From the NCBI RefSeq assembly GCF_905475345.1, contig NC_066591.1, forward strand, positions 837,501 to 901,500: 64,000 nt of DNA, read 5' to 3'. This document shows positions 1-12,339 of this stretch, piece after piece (positions within the stretch are counted from its first letter, which is position 1; every line of letters begins with the position of its first letter). The translations under genes and the position numbers were made by a program. Below the pieces are notes generated by a model. The model saw only the letters and a list, made by a program, of their open reading frames with translations, made no database searches and had not been told where the DNA came from. This DNA is from Vespula vulgaris (lineage: Eukaryota > Arthropoda > Insecta > Hymenoptera > Vespidae).

Positions 1-426
1 TGTCGACCGTTGGGAATGTTACATTGGAATTTGTCTATTACCGAAGAATGTAAGGGAATATAAGGGAAATGGTCGTCCTATAATAAGCGTTAGAAAGTAT
101 ACTTTGTAATTGTTCGTTAAACTCGAAATTAGTTCACGGCATTTCGCCAATGTGCTGCAACGTTGGCACGCTTCTCATAGATGATTCGCCAACGAAAATC
201 GGCGAAGCTTTTCGTCTTCGTTTGTCCCTCCTTTCCTTCGTTCCTTCGTTTTAATGGAACCACGCTACATACGTATATATGTGTATACATATATATGTAT
301 ATATACGCGTATACATTATCGACCAAGCGACAGAGCAGATGCACTCGAATATCTTTCACAAATTGCGACTCTCTAAATGATCCGCCCACGAAATAATTTC
401 AAACAAATATGTAATATATATATATA

Positions 427-461
427 TGTTTGTATGTATGTATGTATGTATGTATGTGTAT
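427..461. repeat. (TATG)n microsatellite
   Basis: Tandem TATG units, continuing into TGTG-containing variants. A second AT-rich tract lies near 641-690. Confidence 0.85.
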
Positions 462-2283
462 GTGTTTATCATTTCATTATTTCTTTTCTTTTCTTCTTTT
501 TTCTTTTTTATTTGTTTAGCTTATCAGAGATCGAAATGAGAGGGACGATAAAAAAATGTAATGCATATTCGATCGAGAGTTTTACATTTACCAAGTTTTC
601 AACTTCACAGTTTTCACTTAGCGACACAATATATATACATACATACATGTATATATGTGTATATATATATATTATATATATATATATAAAACTGCAGCTG
701 ACTCATTCGTAACTCGAAAGGAAAGTAATTCGCGATCGTATCGAAGCGATCTACAGTTTAAGCCGGGTGTGACGTAAAAGGTATATCATCGAAGTCACTA
801 CGCGTGAGCCTTATTTAATGACACACGATATATATTTCGTGTCATTGTTTTAATATTTTTCTTTTTCTTCTTTTTAAAATTATTATTACAAAATTATGAT
901 GAACCAGTCATTTCCAATTTAAAAAAAAAGAAAGAAAAAAAGATCGATCGCTCGTGAACTACTTTGTAAATTCGATTGAAGGACGTCGTACGAGGTGAGG
1001 AAATTTCCCGATTTTTTTTTTTCACACGAAAATACTTTCGTCAATATTTAACTAAACGCGTGCGCGAGTTGAATTTCTTGAACAACGGAATACCGATCGA
1101 GTGGCAAGACGATCGAGAAGCTTGCGGATATTAACGCTAGATGGCGATCGTAGTCAACTCCGACTTGTAACTCGAGTTAAAGGACAAAAGAGAAGAAAGC
1201 GAGAGGAATACATATGTGTTACTTGTATACGTACATGTGTATATATACATATATAATACACACACATACACATACATAGGGAGAGAAAATTTAGAAAGCA
1301 GCTTCCGGGTTGACACGCATATCTTTTTTATTTATTTATTTTTTTTTTTTTTTAATATATTTTTTTTTTTTTTCTTTTTTAATTCTTCGTTCGTAAGGAA
1401 AATGAAAGAAGAGTTTAAAATTGGATCGGTCTTGTATGATCTTTCGTTATCGAATTACACTCCAATGTTTTACAAAACGTCTCTCGCCTCTTATCGATTT
1501 AACGATTGCATAATAGATTTTGTAACTAGGACTGTCGTCTTCGTCGTCATATAAGAATACGTAATATATTTTATTACATAATGTCGTTACGTTGATATAA
1601 TATAATAGCTTTCGAGTATACCTATTCGAAGGAGCTGTACCAATAAAGTTTTACCTTCCTTTCTCGCCTAAATTGAAAGATTTACGAGCTCGATAGTATA
1701 TATAATCAGGGTGCATGCATTATGTATTTGTGTATATATGCGAAAAGAACGTCTCTTCGTTTTGGACGATCTCATTCGGGCAAAAAATAAAAAGGAGTAA
1801 CGCCGTAGAAGTAGAAGAGTCATTTATAAGCTGACATAGGAGAAATGAGTGAAAGAGATACTCACAGAGTCTGTGTGCGCGTGTAAATGTGCATGAGTGT
1901 GTGAAAATAGACAGACAGAAAGAGAGATAAAGATAAAGAGGGAAATAAAAGAAAGAATAAAAGAAAAAGGAAAAAAACAAATGGAGTGAATTAATAAGAG
2001 AAAAGTGTGCGTCTATCTATGTCTCTTATTCTCTTCCAAAAGTAGATAAATATATTCGATCGCTCGGTTCGTATAAAAAATGAAATGAACATTCGTCGTA
2101 AATCTTTGAATTTTTTCACAAAAATCTTTCTTGTAAGTTATATATATATATATATATGTAAAATGGACATGGATATGCATATACTCTATCGAGTCTCTCT
2201 TTTGAAAAAGCGAGAGAGAGAGAGAGAGAAGTTGTTGGCCGGTGTGTACCGCCTTCTCGTAGGTGGAACCAGCTTTCCACCTT

Positions 2284-2355
2284 AAAAACTATTGACTTTT
2301 TAGGGCAACTCGTTGGAGGCATAAGTCAACTTTAAAAATACGGACAATAGTTTTT
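2284..2355. repeat. short inverted repeat, 11-bp arms
   Basis: AAAAACTATTG at 2,284-2,294 is the exact reverse complement of CAATAGTTTTT at 2,345-2,355, with 50 bases between the arms. It could form a hairpin or be the end of a tiny decayed element. No target-site duplication is evident. Confidence 0.5.
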
Positions 2356-2520
2356 CGACCGGCGTTGGCAATACTTGCTGCCATTTATGGCGTCCGGCTT
2401 TCTGCCGATCGTCCTCGAACAGCAGCTGTCCAGTAAGGTTTTGCGAATGCATATGAAACGAAAGCCGAACGAAGTGTTATCGACAGTTGTACGGACCGTC
2501 GATAAGAGGAGAAGGGTGGG

Positions 2521-2586
2521 TAGGTGGTTGGTTGGTCGGTCGGTTGGTTGGTTGGTTGGTTGGTTGGTTGGTTGGTTGGTTGGTTG
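2521..2586. repeat. (GGTT)n microsatellite
   Basis: About 15 GGTT-type units with GGTC variants near the left end. The long Val/Gly/Trp/Leu-rich frames across it come only from the repeat. Confidence 0.9.
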
Positions 2587-3719
2587 TGGAAATAAGGAAT
2601 TCACGATTTTTACATACGTCGATCGAACGTTTTTCATAAAATTCCTTTAAGATAGTCTAAAAGTAATATTAGACGTTATTTATTTTATTATGATCATCTT
2701 CGAAACCAAATATTTTATGAAAATACTGTCGATTGCCAGATTATATACACACACACATACACACACCAATATATGAATACTATATATAGATATATAATAG
2801 CATTTATTTTTTTTTTTAATTATTATTTGTTTTTTTAAAGAAATTTTCTTTTTACTATTGTTTTTTCTTTTTTTAAAGAATATTTTCATTATTATTTCCT
2901 TTCCTTCTTTGTTTTGACAACATCTGTTCGTTCACTCGACAAATTTTTTCTCACGCTAGAGCATTAGTTCTATCGTCTACTATGTCTACTAGTCTCATAG
3001 AGAATTCCTTGTAGATATATCCCTTGCATAATTAATATCGTGTATAAACAGCTTATAGTCTTATTCGAATATTAAAGACCCGCAGTAAAAGTTAGCTCAC
3101 GATAGGTATTAATGACTAAACTCGTGTCTATACATATATACACAACGAATAGAGAACTTTGGTAACGCATTCGATTTTATAGACCATCCCATCGAGAATA
3201 TAGAGGCGTTTTACAGACTTTGTCTGTTTGTTCTCCAAACACACTCGAACCGATCACGCGGTAACAATTTTCGATTAATCGAGAAATATCGAGGACACGA
3301 GAGCGTAAGAATCGACTCTTTGTTTTTGACACGGCGCATGTCGAATATTTGCCTGTACGTCTATGTGTACGCGCGAAATCATTTATTTACACCGAACGAG
3401 AGAATTCGTCTAGTAATTAATTCGAAGAAACAAAAAAGAAGATGACCTCATGGATTATCTATGGAATAATAAAAGCGTGTACCGCAACTCTAATTTCTAA
3501 TAAAAATTCCGAATTCAAGGAAAATAAAAAGAGAAAAAAGAACAAAAATAGAGAAGAAAAGAAGAGAGAAAAAAATCCGATAAATCGTTGGAAAAGTTGG
3601 AATTACGTATACCGGGGGGTTGAAAGAGAAAGAAGGAGAAGAAAGAAAAAAAGAAAAAAGGAGCTATCTCGTGAGGATATATAGGAGATTCTTATTGAAA
3701 TGACTAAAATATCGATGTC

Positions 3720-4076
3720 ACGACGTGGAACGTGACAGTTACGTGCAAGCTGTGCTCGAGTAAGATCGACGAGATAAGCGGTCGTGAGGAAAATTCGAGA
3801 TTGGAGAAAAATCTGAAGAAGGGCTTTCTGGCCGGCCTCTTTGGGCCTCTTCGCGAATCGATCATCATCTATACACACTTTGACTCGAATCCGATGAAAA
3901 GAGGCTTCGAGTTGCCTTCGAGAGTCACCACCACTAACCAGCGCATCGACATCAGCGATAGTAGCACCAGCAACAGCACCAGCTGGTGTACCAGCACGAC
4001 GTGGCATATTCTTCTGCAACGTCGATGCAGCGTGCACTTGTAATTCGCCGGCGAATGCGTTTCGAAGCGCGTTCAA
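3720..4076. other. GC-richer island with open frames on both strands, unassigned
   Basis: Base composition is nearer 50% GC than the surroundings. Open frames run on both strands: a + frame from about 3,732 to 4,043, and a - frame from 4,076 that is Ala/Gly/Asp-rich in its first half. Neither resembles a family I recognise and neither has a clear acceptor-donor pair. It may be an unrecognised exon, a decayed exon or a regulatory island. Confidence 0.25.
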
Positions 4077-4298
4077 GGACTCGTTCCTCCGTGTTACTCA
4101 TTCCTCATCTTTTCAACCGAGGAACGAACGTGCTGATACACCAAAAAAATTTTAGCCTGGCCTTTCCAATCTCTTCTCTGTGTTATACTTCGTCTTTTTT
4201 CTTTCTTTTTTCTCTTTTTATTTTTATTTTTATTTTTTCTCTTTCTAAACGCGATCATCCATTATTGCGTTGACAAATCAGTGCAACAGAACGGATCA

Positions 4299-4338
4299 AG
4301 AGTTTTTCGGATGATTTTAGAAATCAATTAACTCTTTT
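4299..4338 (+). repeat. dispersed repeat family, copy a
   Basis: This resembles copies at 27,942, 29,467, 31,563, 35,409 and 35,590, and inverted copies at 28,112 and 31,790. The shared pattern is AAAGTT or AAAGTCC, about ten bases, then GATTTTAAAAATC (near-palindromic), then AATTAACTC-like sequence. Here the left part is diverged. Confidence 0.45.
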
Positions 4339-4809
4339 CTTTTTTTTTTTTTTTCTTTTTTTTTTTTAGTTAATTTTTACGATTACTTTATCTTACCAAA
4401 CTCACCTTTTTACAATCTGAGGAGAGAGAAAGAAGGAAAAAGGAAAGGAAGAGAAAAAAAATCGGTTGCTAAACAAAATTTTTCGAGAGAAGAGTGATCG
4501 ACCTTAAAATCGTCTAAATTCTTCTGATACCATCTTGTAAGGACACATACACACACACACATATGTATATATATATATATACATATTTTCTTCTCTCTCG
4601 AAAATTTACATTTCATATCCCTCGTGAAAGATTCATGGAAAGTAAAATTTGTATCGTCGGAATAATACTCGATATATTTATATACATCGATGAAGATTTC
4701 AAAGTTATTCTTGATCTTGACCCGCGTACGCATTGTTACATTCGTTACTCTGAAACTAGCCGTGCTGTCTAGAAAATAACTATTCACGGAACTGTGGAGA
4801 TTCATCGCA

Positions 4810-4934
4810 TCGTATCTAGAATAGCAGTAGCAGTAATAGCAGTAGTAGTAGTAGAGTAGTAATAGTGGTGGTGGTGGTAGTAAAAGTAGTAATAGTAATA
4901 CTAGTAGTAGTAGTAATAGTAGGAGCAGCAGTAG
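4810..4934. repeat. imperfect (TAG/GTA)n trinucleotide repeat
   Basis: About 40 units of TAG-type triplets with CAG and GTG variants. A similar tract recurs at 22,347-22,438 and another at 29,155-29,222. Confidence 0.85.
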
Positions 4935-4996
4935 CTCGTTAAGAAAAGAAGGCCTCCTACTCGAGTTTGTAGAAAAGGCTTTTCTTGCGAGAGCAC

Positions 4997-4998
<2 letters not shown>

Positions 4999-5032
<34 letters not shown>
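4999..5032. repeat. (TC)n microsatellite
   Basis: Uninterrupted TC dinucleotides. Many comparable CT/GA tracts occur through the window; the larger ones are listed separately. Confidence 0.95.
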
Positions 5033-5036
<4 letters not shown>

Positions 5037-5672
5037 CTCTCTTCTCTCTTTTTCTTCCACTTTGCGATTACATAACTGCTCGTACTTGCTACCACTCGAC
5101 GGGAGAATGATCGCGAGCAAACGAGTGAGATCATGCCGAGTAAGTGACGTCACATGGAGAATCCTCCCTACGAGATTAAATATTTCTTTTCGATACGAAT
5201 CGATCGCAAGATTTTTTCGCGATATCGTAATCGATAATTTGAAGGTTAAGAAGATAGATGAGGGATGGGGGTGAGGATGAATGGGGTAGTACGATTGGAT
5301 AGATTTTAAAGACAACGGCGATGTAGACGGATATGGATATGGTTACATTTTTTACTAGATCGAATTTTCCTAAGCGAGTCAAGGAAACAATGTACAAGAA
5401 AAATGAAAGATAAAAGAAAATCTCTCTTTCTCTGTTGATATGTGGGGGAGGGGGTGAGAAAGAAAGAGAGAGAAGATGACATCGATTATAACGTTTCTAA
5501 ACATATCTCAACTAGGACGTGGCTCGACTAAAATTGGAGGCGGACACTTGCGTGCGTGCGCGCGTGCGTGCGTATGTTAGAAAAATAATAATGATAAAGA
5601 GAGAGAGAGAGGGAAAGGGAAAGAAAAATAGAAAAAGAGGATTGATGCAACGTCCTGATTTTCAGCTTGCCT

Positions 5673-5705
<33 letters not shown>

Positions 5706-7388
5706 CTCTTTCTCTTTGTGTCTCTTCTTCTTCTTCATCCAAAAAAAAAAAGAAAGTATGGAAAATAAAATTGCAATTAATTTCAATTATCTTTCATATT
5801 TCATCATTATTTATGAATACATCACTGATTCGCATGTTGAATGTTGCGTCTTATTCGTTGCTCTATTTTTCCGCCAGCTGGTATATACACGCATATAAAC
5901 AAACGCAGAGAGGGAGAGAGAGAGAGAGAGGCTTGATATACGTTCACATACATATGTAGGTGTTCTCGAGACGAAAGACGAAAGACGAGAGACGTGATGA
6001 TGCAAATATATATTATGTTTATATAACGGCATAGACGAGTATCAGTATGCTGGTCACAAATTTCGGGAAATCTCACTCAGACGAAACTCCTTCTCCCCTC
6101 TCTTTCTCTCTTTCTTTCTCTCATTTTCTCTCTCTCTCTCTCTCTCTCTTTTCTATGGCATTGAATTAATTCAATCAAAGTGACGAGCTTGAATTCATAA
6201 ATTATTACTTTTGAACGAAAGCTCTTTTGCAATCGTGAATCAAATTAATGCCCTAAGAAATCATACGGTTTATTTGATCATTTCTGTTTTGAACATTTAA
6301 AAGAAAAGAAAAAAAAAACCCTTTTTTTTTACATTCTCGTTATACTTTTTAAATAACAACCGTATAATATTCGTATTTCCTCTCTCTTTATTTTTTTATT
6401 CCTCTTTTTTTCCTTTCTTTCTTGCTCGTTTGTTTGGGAAAGAAATCTTGGCCAAAAATAATTCCATTCGTTAATTAAGGAAGATGATTTATATACCTGA
6501 ATTTATACGGGTAACACACGCACGTAATATCGATTTTTCGCAGCATAACGTACATAACAACATGAAATATATTCTAGAACTGAGATAGTAGAGTTCATAG
6601 AGAAAGAGAGAAAGAGAGAGAGAGAGAGGAGTATATTAGACAGAAAGGGTATATTAGAAATTTCAAGGCTTCTCCTAAAAGATGCCATCTTCGTTGTCTC
6701 GTAGTCGTGCAATGCCAAGGACACCTTTCACCCAGGCTTATGTTGATTTAATGTGGCCTACGGGGAGAATCGATAAATCGAAGGGCAAACTTGTATAATA
6801 CATCGACAAAATCTCTTTACAAATAACGATTATAATCCATCACATTCTTAACATTTAGAATTTAGTCCATGAAATATATAATTTTTATTTCTAAATTTTA
6901 CAGGGAAAGGGTTCGTCTTTCACGCGATTCCGCGTAAGTATAATTAATTCAAGCAAAAGCACGTTCTCGCCGTTTTCTAATATTATTATTAAAAAATCCT
7001 TAGATATCGGACCTTCGTTCGTTTTGTCCCTTTTCACCCAAGCTCGTGTCCTCCTTTTATTTTTGTATTTCTTTTTTTTTGGTTTTGTTTTTCCCGTCTA
7101 TTCTTTTCTTTCTTTCTTTTTATTTTTTCTTTTTTTTTTATTATTCTTAATTTCTATTTGATATTTTATAAAACGTATCTATATCTTACGTGTTTATTAG
7201 AACCTTTCACGTTCCGATATATCACTGTCTCTGCTATTGCCAGATGACTTTATTTAATTAATTGCCCGTTAAAACAATGACATATGCCATTTTTTTTTCT
7301 TTTTTGTAATATAGACGCATCTCTCTCTCGTTTTCCTACAAGCAAATATTCGAGCATAACGCTACGATAATTTTTCTTTGATACAATT

Positions 7389-7396
7389 TATTATTA

Positions 7397-7443
<47 letters not shown>

Positions 7444-7461
7444 ATTAATATTATTAATATT
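7389..7461. repeat. (TTA)n microsatellite
   Basis: About 20 TTA units, with one TTG interruption and a diverged TTAATA right end. Confidence 0.9.
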
Positions 7462-9242
7462 CTTAATAACATAATTAATGGACATAGCAAATAATCGAAT
7501 ATTTATTAGTTATTATTTACGAGCTCGTTTACAAAGGGAACAAGAGCAAAGCAAAACAAGAGAGTAAAATCATAGTGTGTGTGTGTCTGTGTGCTCCTCG
7601 TTTATGTACATACGTAAACCGGTATAATAAAGTCAAAGATAAAGACGTAATTCATGGAATATTTTAAATCACGGGTTATCTGTGCTAACAAGATTTTGGT
7701 CAAAGGCCAATATTCTGAATCGAACACGATCGTTTTAATATATTTTTAATAAAGAACTTTCGTGAATTTCTTTTCTTTTCTTTTTTTTTCTTCTTCTAGT
7801 TTTTAATTACAAAGAAAAACGAAAAAGAAAAGAAAAGAAAATTGTACGATTTATCTACGATTTACTTTTATCTTACTAATTTATATCATTCACGAGTGAA
7901 TTATTACGAAAATTATTACGAAAGAACGGGATATTGTTGACGTATGATTTCAAAAAAAAAAAAAAAAGAGAAAGAAAATTTTCTAAACGCGACCAGAATA
8001 AATCGAATTCGTAGAGATATTGTCGGGTAATTTGTAGAACTCGTCTAAATCATACTTTTCTTTCTTGATCGAACTACTACGGCTCTTTCTCTATCTATGA
8101 TACGCACTCTAATACTAGCGAATTCTATTCTTAGAGACTAATGTGTTCCGAGAGTATAATCCACTTATCCTGTGCGAGCGAGCGAGCGAACGAACGAGGG
8201 TGCGAGGGAGGGTGTGAGGGAGAGAGGGAGGGAACGCGCAAACACGAGCTATGTAACTTTGTTTGTATGACAGCCCACACATACATACATGTGACGAGCA
8301 CTTTACGTTTAGTTGGAGTAGTTACAGTATCAAGAGAGAAAGGATGAATAAATTCATCCAAAAGAAAAAAAGAAAAGGAAAGAAAGAGAGGAAGAAAGAA
8401 AAAAAAAAGTAGAACTTAACAAGTTATCTATATAACATTTTTATCGAATTGATCTTACGATCAGAAACAATTTTCTATCGTTATTTACAAATTCGTTCTT
8501 ATTGTCGTGGTAAAAATAAACGTAAGTATTTTTTCTACGTGTGCACCAACTCGAATTCTTTTAATGCACGCATTTCTTTTTTCACGACGTGACGTACAAG
8601 TTCTATTTTACATATGTTAACGATTTTAGTTCTTTTATATATATATATTTTTTTTTGTTTCATTTTTATTTTTATTTGTTTTGTTTTGTTTTTTTTTTTT
8701 CTTTTGCGAATGACTGACTGACTCACTCACGTTTCTACGATGGTCGTCTTACTCATCTTCAAGATCCGGAATAAGAATGAAATTAGCGAGTGATCTCGAT
8801 AGATTATTCACATGAGTCAATCGTACAATTAGCCTCTTACGAACCCATTCACGATAGAAAAAAGACGCAGATCCGTTCGACAGATCTTTTTTTTTTCTTC
8901 TTTATGAAGTGAAACATTTCTTTTTTTTTTTTATCTCGAGTACTTAAATCGTTTTTGAACCGTAGATCGATCCAAACCGACAAATGAGCGAGGTGATTTC
9001 GCGAAGGATATATAAATTTTGACGAGGGTGTGGTCTATCGCACGTTCCCTCCTCCTATCTTCGAAACTCGTTTTGAATCTTGGCAAATGTTTAAAAATAG
9101 TCGAATGCTTCGTCGGAAGATAAGGAGGATTAATTTAAACGACTTTCAGTTCGATTTTCGACGTCATATCGATCACATATTTTTTTATTCGTAACAAACA
9201 ATTTTATATACGTACGTGTACGTACGTGAAATCACATTATAC

Positions 9243-9245
<3 letters not shown>

Positions 9246-9281
<36 letters not shown>

Positions 9282-9292
9282 TATACACATAT
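9246..9292. repeat. (AT)n microsatellite
   Basis: Alternating AT for about 30 bases, then ACATATATACAC variants. Confidence 0.9.
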
Positions 9293-10199
9293 GTTTACAT
9301 TACTATGTACGTTTATTTTTTTAGCAAGATAGCAAAGCGACAAATGTGTTTCGTTACAATTAGTAAAGATCGCGAATAAAGAAAAAAAAAAAATTGCGTG
9401 ATATCTCCACGTCGTCGCGTAATCGGTGTCAAGGTCAAACGTACAAATTTTTATGAAAGAGCAATGATCTTTTTTTTTTCGTCTTCTTTTCGAATTATCT
9501 CAAAAATATTAACTTATGCGTATTATTTTGTTATTTTGTTAGTAAACTCCGAATTAAATGTTGAGTCGAATCGATTTAAACGACGTTCGAAGACGGATCG
9601 ATGATCTCGATCAAACTTTGATCGTACATATGTATACACACACACACACATATATATATCCGGCCACATGCATAAATACATTTCATTTACTTATTTACGT
9701 ATATATACATACATGCATCATAAAATTTCTCTTTTCGTTATGCACCGTTACTTTCATCATTGAAAACGCATCCGTTCTCTTCGCGAGAAAGTTCTTTACG
9801 TAGATTGCAAAATGCAATACATTTAAACACACACAGACATGCACACGTACATACTTTCCACTTCCGAAACCTTTCAACAACAAATCCACGATCGATGATC
9901 GGCTTTTGCGTTGCAAACTTTTTCTCTCGAAATTATACGAAGAACAAAAATAGAAGTGCAACAAAACAAAAAACGTCGATCATTACCATTCCAATTTTAT
10001 TATAATCATTCTTACGAATCGAATGATTTATTCGTCACATTCCACTTTCGCATCGTTTATCGTTCGTATCAAACAAAACAAGGAAAAAAAGATCTAATCT
10101 CCATCGATGATCATTTTCATTCGGAATTCGAATAAGAAATGCATATCTCGAGTTAGCTGAATCTTTTTATAATATGCATCGTATCTAATAAATTAAGTC

Positions 10200-10400
10200 G
10201 AATTAAAAAAGACCGTAGTAGAAAGAGGAGGAGAAGTAGAAGTAGAAAAAGAAGGAGGAGGAGGAGGAGAAGAAGAAGGAGAAGGATGAAGAAAATAAGG
10301 TTCGAGTCAAGGTCCTCCCCTCTTCTCCTCACCTCACCTCACCTCACCACACCACAAGACACCACACCACACCACACTACACCACACCCCTCCTCTTCGT
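10200..10400. repeat. purine tract followed by (CACCT)n / (CCACA)n minisatellite
   Basis: A GGA/GAA-rich purine tract (10,205-10,290) precedes a pyrimidine-rich stretch of CACCT pentamers (about 10,328-10,348) and CCACA-type units (10,348-10,390). Confidence 0.7.
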
Positions 10401-10529
10401 TCTCCACGTATCATGCGCGTTGGGTCCCGAAGTCAATTAATCTAATGGATCTATCCTCATACTTGATGTACCACGTTCCTCCCCTCCCCTCCCCTCCCCC
10501 ACCTCATTCCCTGGCCTTAGTCAGTTATT

Positions 10530-10840
10530 CGTGACTCTTGCTTGCGAACCACAAGAGACGTCTCTTAAACGCTTTCGTTGCACAACGAATGCATCTAGGC
10601 GCGGTTTGTGCCGTTTAATTTCTATTCAGCCGATGGCATTCGAAGCAACAGCAACAACAGCAACAGCAGTCGTCCAGGCAACAAACAGCCAAGCTGGCGC
10701 ACATGCGCACGCCTAGTAGTTGCCTGTTTGCTGTTTGAAGAGAGAGAGAGAGAGAGAGAAAGAGACAGAAAAGATTTTACGTGACTAGCGTACGCACGTT
10801 TCACGAATAAAGACAACCACCCACAGGCAAAAGTAATGAG
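10530..10840. promoter_or_regulatory. CpG-richer island, possible regulatory region
   Basis: This is markedly richer in CG dinucleotides and GC than its flanks, with a (CAA/CAG)n segment (10,647-10,672) and a GCGCACATGCGCAC element near 10,699. There is no ATG-plus-donor structure, so I interpret it only as a possible promoter or enhancer island. Confidence 0.2.
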
Positions 10841-10946
10841 AAGGCGGTTTTTGTCAACAGCGACTGTCGACGTATTACGTGTCTCGTTCTTTTCAAAATC
10901 TTTTGGACCTTCTGTCTTATCTTTTGAGTTAACTACACTTCTTTTT

Positions 10947-10950
<4 letters not shown>

Positions 10951-10985
<35 letters not shown>
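10951..10985. repeat. (CT)n microsatellite
   Basis: Uninterrupted CT dinucleotides. Confidence 0.95.
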
Positions 10986-10989
<4 letters not shown>

Positions 10990-11168
10990 TTTTTCTTTCT
11001 CCTTTTTTTCGATCATTTATCCGTAAAATAGTCAAACTGTCGTTCGAGTAGTGGGGGAACAAAAAGATGTCGCATAAAACGCATTTTCATTCAGAACCTG
11101 TCGGTAGATATAAATCGAGAGGAAATATATTACATATATCTCTTCGCGAAAGTCTTCTTGAGAATATT

Positions 11169-11183
11169 GATCGATCGATCGAT

Positions 11184-11219
<36 letters not shown>

Positions 11220-11224
11220 CGATC
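11169..11224. repeat. (GATC)n-(GATT)n-(GATC)n microsatellite
   Basis: Four GATC units, then about eight GATT units, then GATC again. The flanking GATC blocks suggest replacement in the middle of a tetranucleotide array. Confidence 0.9.
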
Positions 11225-11689
11225 TTTTTCGTGGTATCCGTGTCATTTATATACAGTCATTATAAACATAGAGAAAGAGAGAGGGAGAGAGAGAGAAAGA
11301 AAAGTTGAAAGAAGAGTCGTGACCTCAAGGCAGAAAAAGAAACACTCGTTCATATATATCTATACATTCGTTTACCGAATTCACGAGTGGTATTTATATA
11401 CATAAATGGATACATTCATACACACACATATATGTAATATAAGCGCTAGTAGTAAAAGAGAAATAGAGATGGATATAGGCGAGAAGTATAAGGAGAAAGA
11501 AGAAGAAAGAAAGAGAAAGAGAGAGGGCCAGTCAATAAACACGCGTATCCATATATACACACTTATACGTGTATACATCTGTACACACGCATACGCACGC
11601 ACATCATACATTTACGTACACATCATACATACATACATATATATATATAATATACATATATACATGGAAAACGCGTATCGCCGTTAAGA

Positions 11690-11982
11690 TTCAGTAACGA
11701 AGAGAAGCTCGCTTAGCTAGAGTCGTGCTGTGTTCGTCGTTCGCGTGTCCCTGTCGAGCTCTCGAGCTCACTCGAGGAGTCAGCCACGGCTACTCAGCAA
11801 ACGACGAGTTCAGTTAGCACGAGGCCCGCGATCGAGCAGCACAACTGAGCTCTAGCTCTTTCACGCGCGCGCGCGCACGCTAAACACCACGACGGATTTT
11901 CTCTTCGATCGTTTCGATCTACTCGGAATTATATACAACACGCTATAAACGTATTCATGTTCGTTCCTAAAACATTTGTGGT

Positions 11983-11984
<2 letters not shown>
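11690..11984 (+). promoter_or_regulatory. promoter-like / 5' UTR-like island
   Basis: A GC-richer, CG-rich segment contains TCAGTT at 11,810-11,815, matching the arthropod initiator TCAGT, inside CGACGAGTTCAGTTAGCAC. It is followed by a (CG)n/(CA) stretch and a pyrimidine tract. Such islands are typical of insect 5' untranslated exons. No ATG with a usable donor follows at once, so any exon would be untranslated. Assignment to par-1 or any other gene is inference. Confidence 0.3.
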
Positions 11985-12020
<36 letters not shown>

Positions 12021-12041
12021 TTCTCTTTCTCTCTTTTTTTT
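11985..12041. repeat. (CT)n tract
   Basis: CT dinucleotides with TTT interruptions, leading into the first copy of the duplication at 12,050. Confidence 0.9.
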
Positions 12042-12049
12042 TTCTTTCT

Positions 12050-12339
12050 CGCGAGTGTTGTCCTCTTAGTGTTCAGTAGACTCTAGCGATCCATCGATCG
12101 ATAAGCTGCTACGACGAATATCTATTTTTGATTGTATTTTTTTTTCTTTTCTTTTTTTTCTTTCTTTTCTTTTCTTTTTTTTTTTTTTTGCTTTATGAAA
12201 TATTTTTGCATTTTCATTCACTCTACCTTTCTTTTTCTTTTTCTTTCTTTCTCGCGAGTGTTGTCCTCTCAGTGTTCAGTAGACTACAGCGATCTCTATC
12301 GATCGATACACTGATCGATACAAGTTGGTACGACGAATA
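12050..12339. repeat. direct duplication, two copies about 203 bases apart
   Basis: Copy 1 spans 12,050-12,120 and copy 2 spans 12,253-12,339. Both begin CGCGAGTGTTGTCCTCT, contain AGTGTTCAGTAGACT and end TACGACGAATA. Both follow a pyrimidine tract ending TTTCTTTCT. Copy 2 has about 16 extra bases around a GATCGATAC repeat. Each copy carries an initiator-like TCAGT, so the unit may be a duplicated start region or 5' UTR block. Confidence 0.8.

Larger units (their letters stand above)
1..3719. other. AT-rich non-coding stretch
   Basis: No convincing exon is visible on either strand. Open frames here are short, start inside microsatellites and encode low-complexity residues (Tyr/Ile from AT repeats, Phe/Ser from T/C tracts). 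The stretch holds several simple repeats, many poly-T and poly-A runs, and a short inverted repeat near 2,284-2,355. A + strand frame around 2,375-2,460 has mixed composition and a possible GTAAGG donor near 2,432, but nothing in it is recognisable. Confidence 0.6.
5040..10140. other. non-coding AT-rich stretch
   Basis: Mostly AT-rich DNA with poly-T and poly-A runs, CT/GA tracts (5,681-5,730; 6,119-6,150; 6,600-6,628) and AT or CA repeats. No frame carries recognisable protein sequence with splice signals. Mixed sequence around 8,740-9,180 and 9,400-10,140 has no identifiable gene. Confidence 0.55.

Noticed and set aside
5681..5760. Ser/Leu/Phe- or Lys/Glu/Arg-rich frames across T/C and A/G tracts, here and in many other places
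   Set aside because: They are translated microsatellites with no splice signals, conserved residues or start context.
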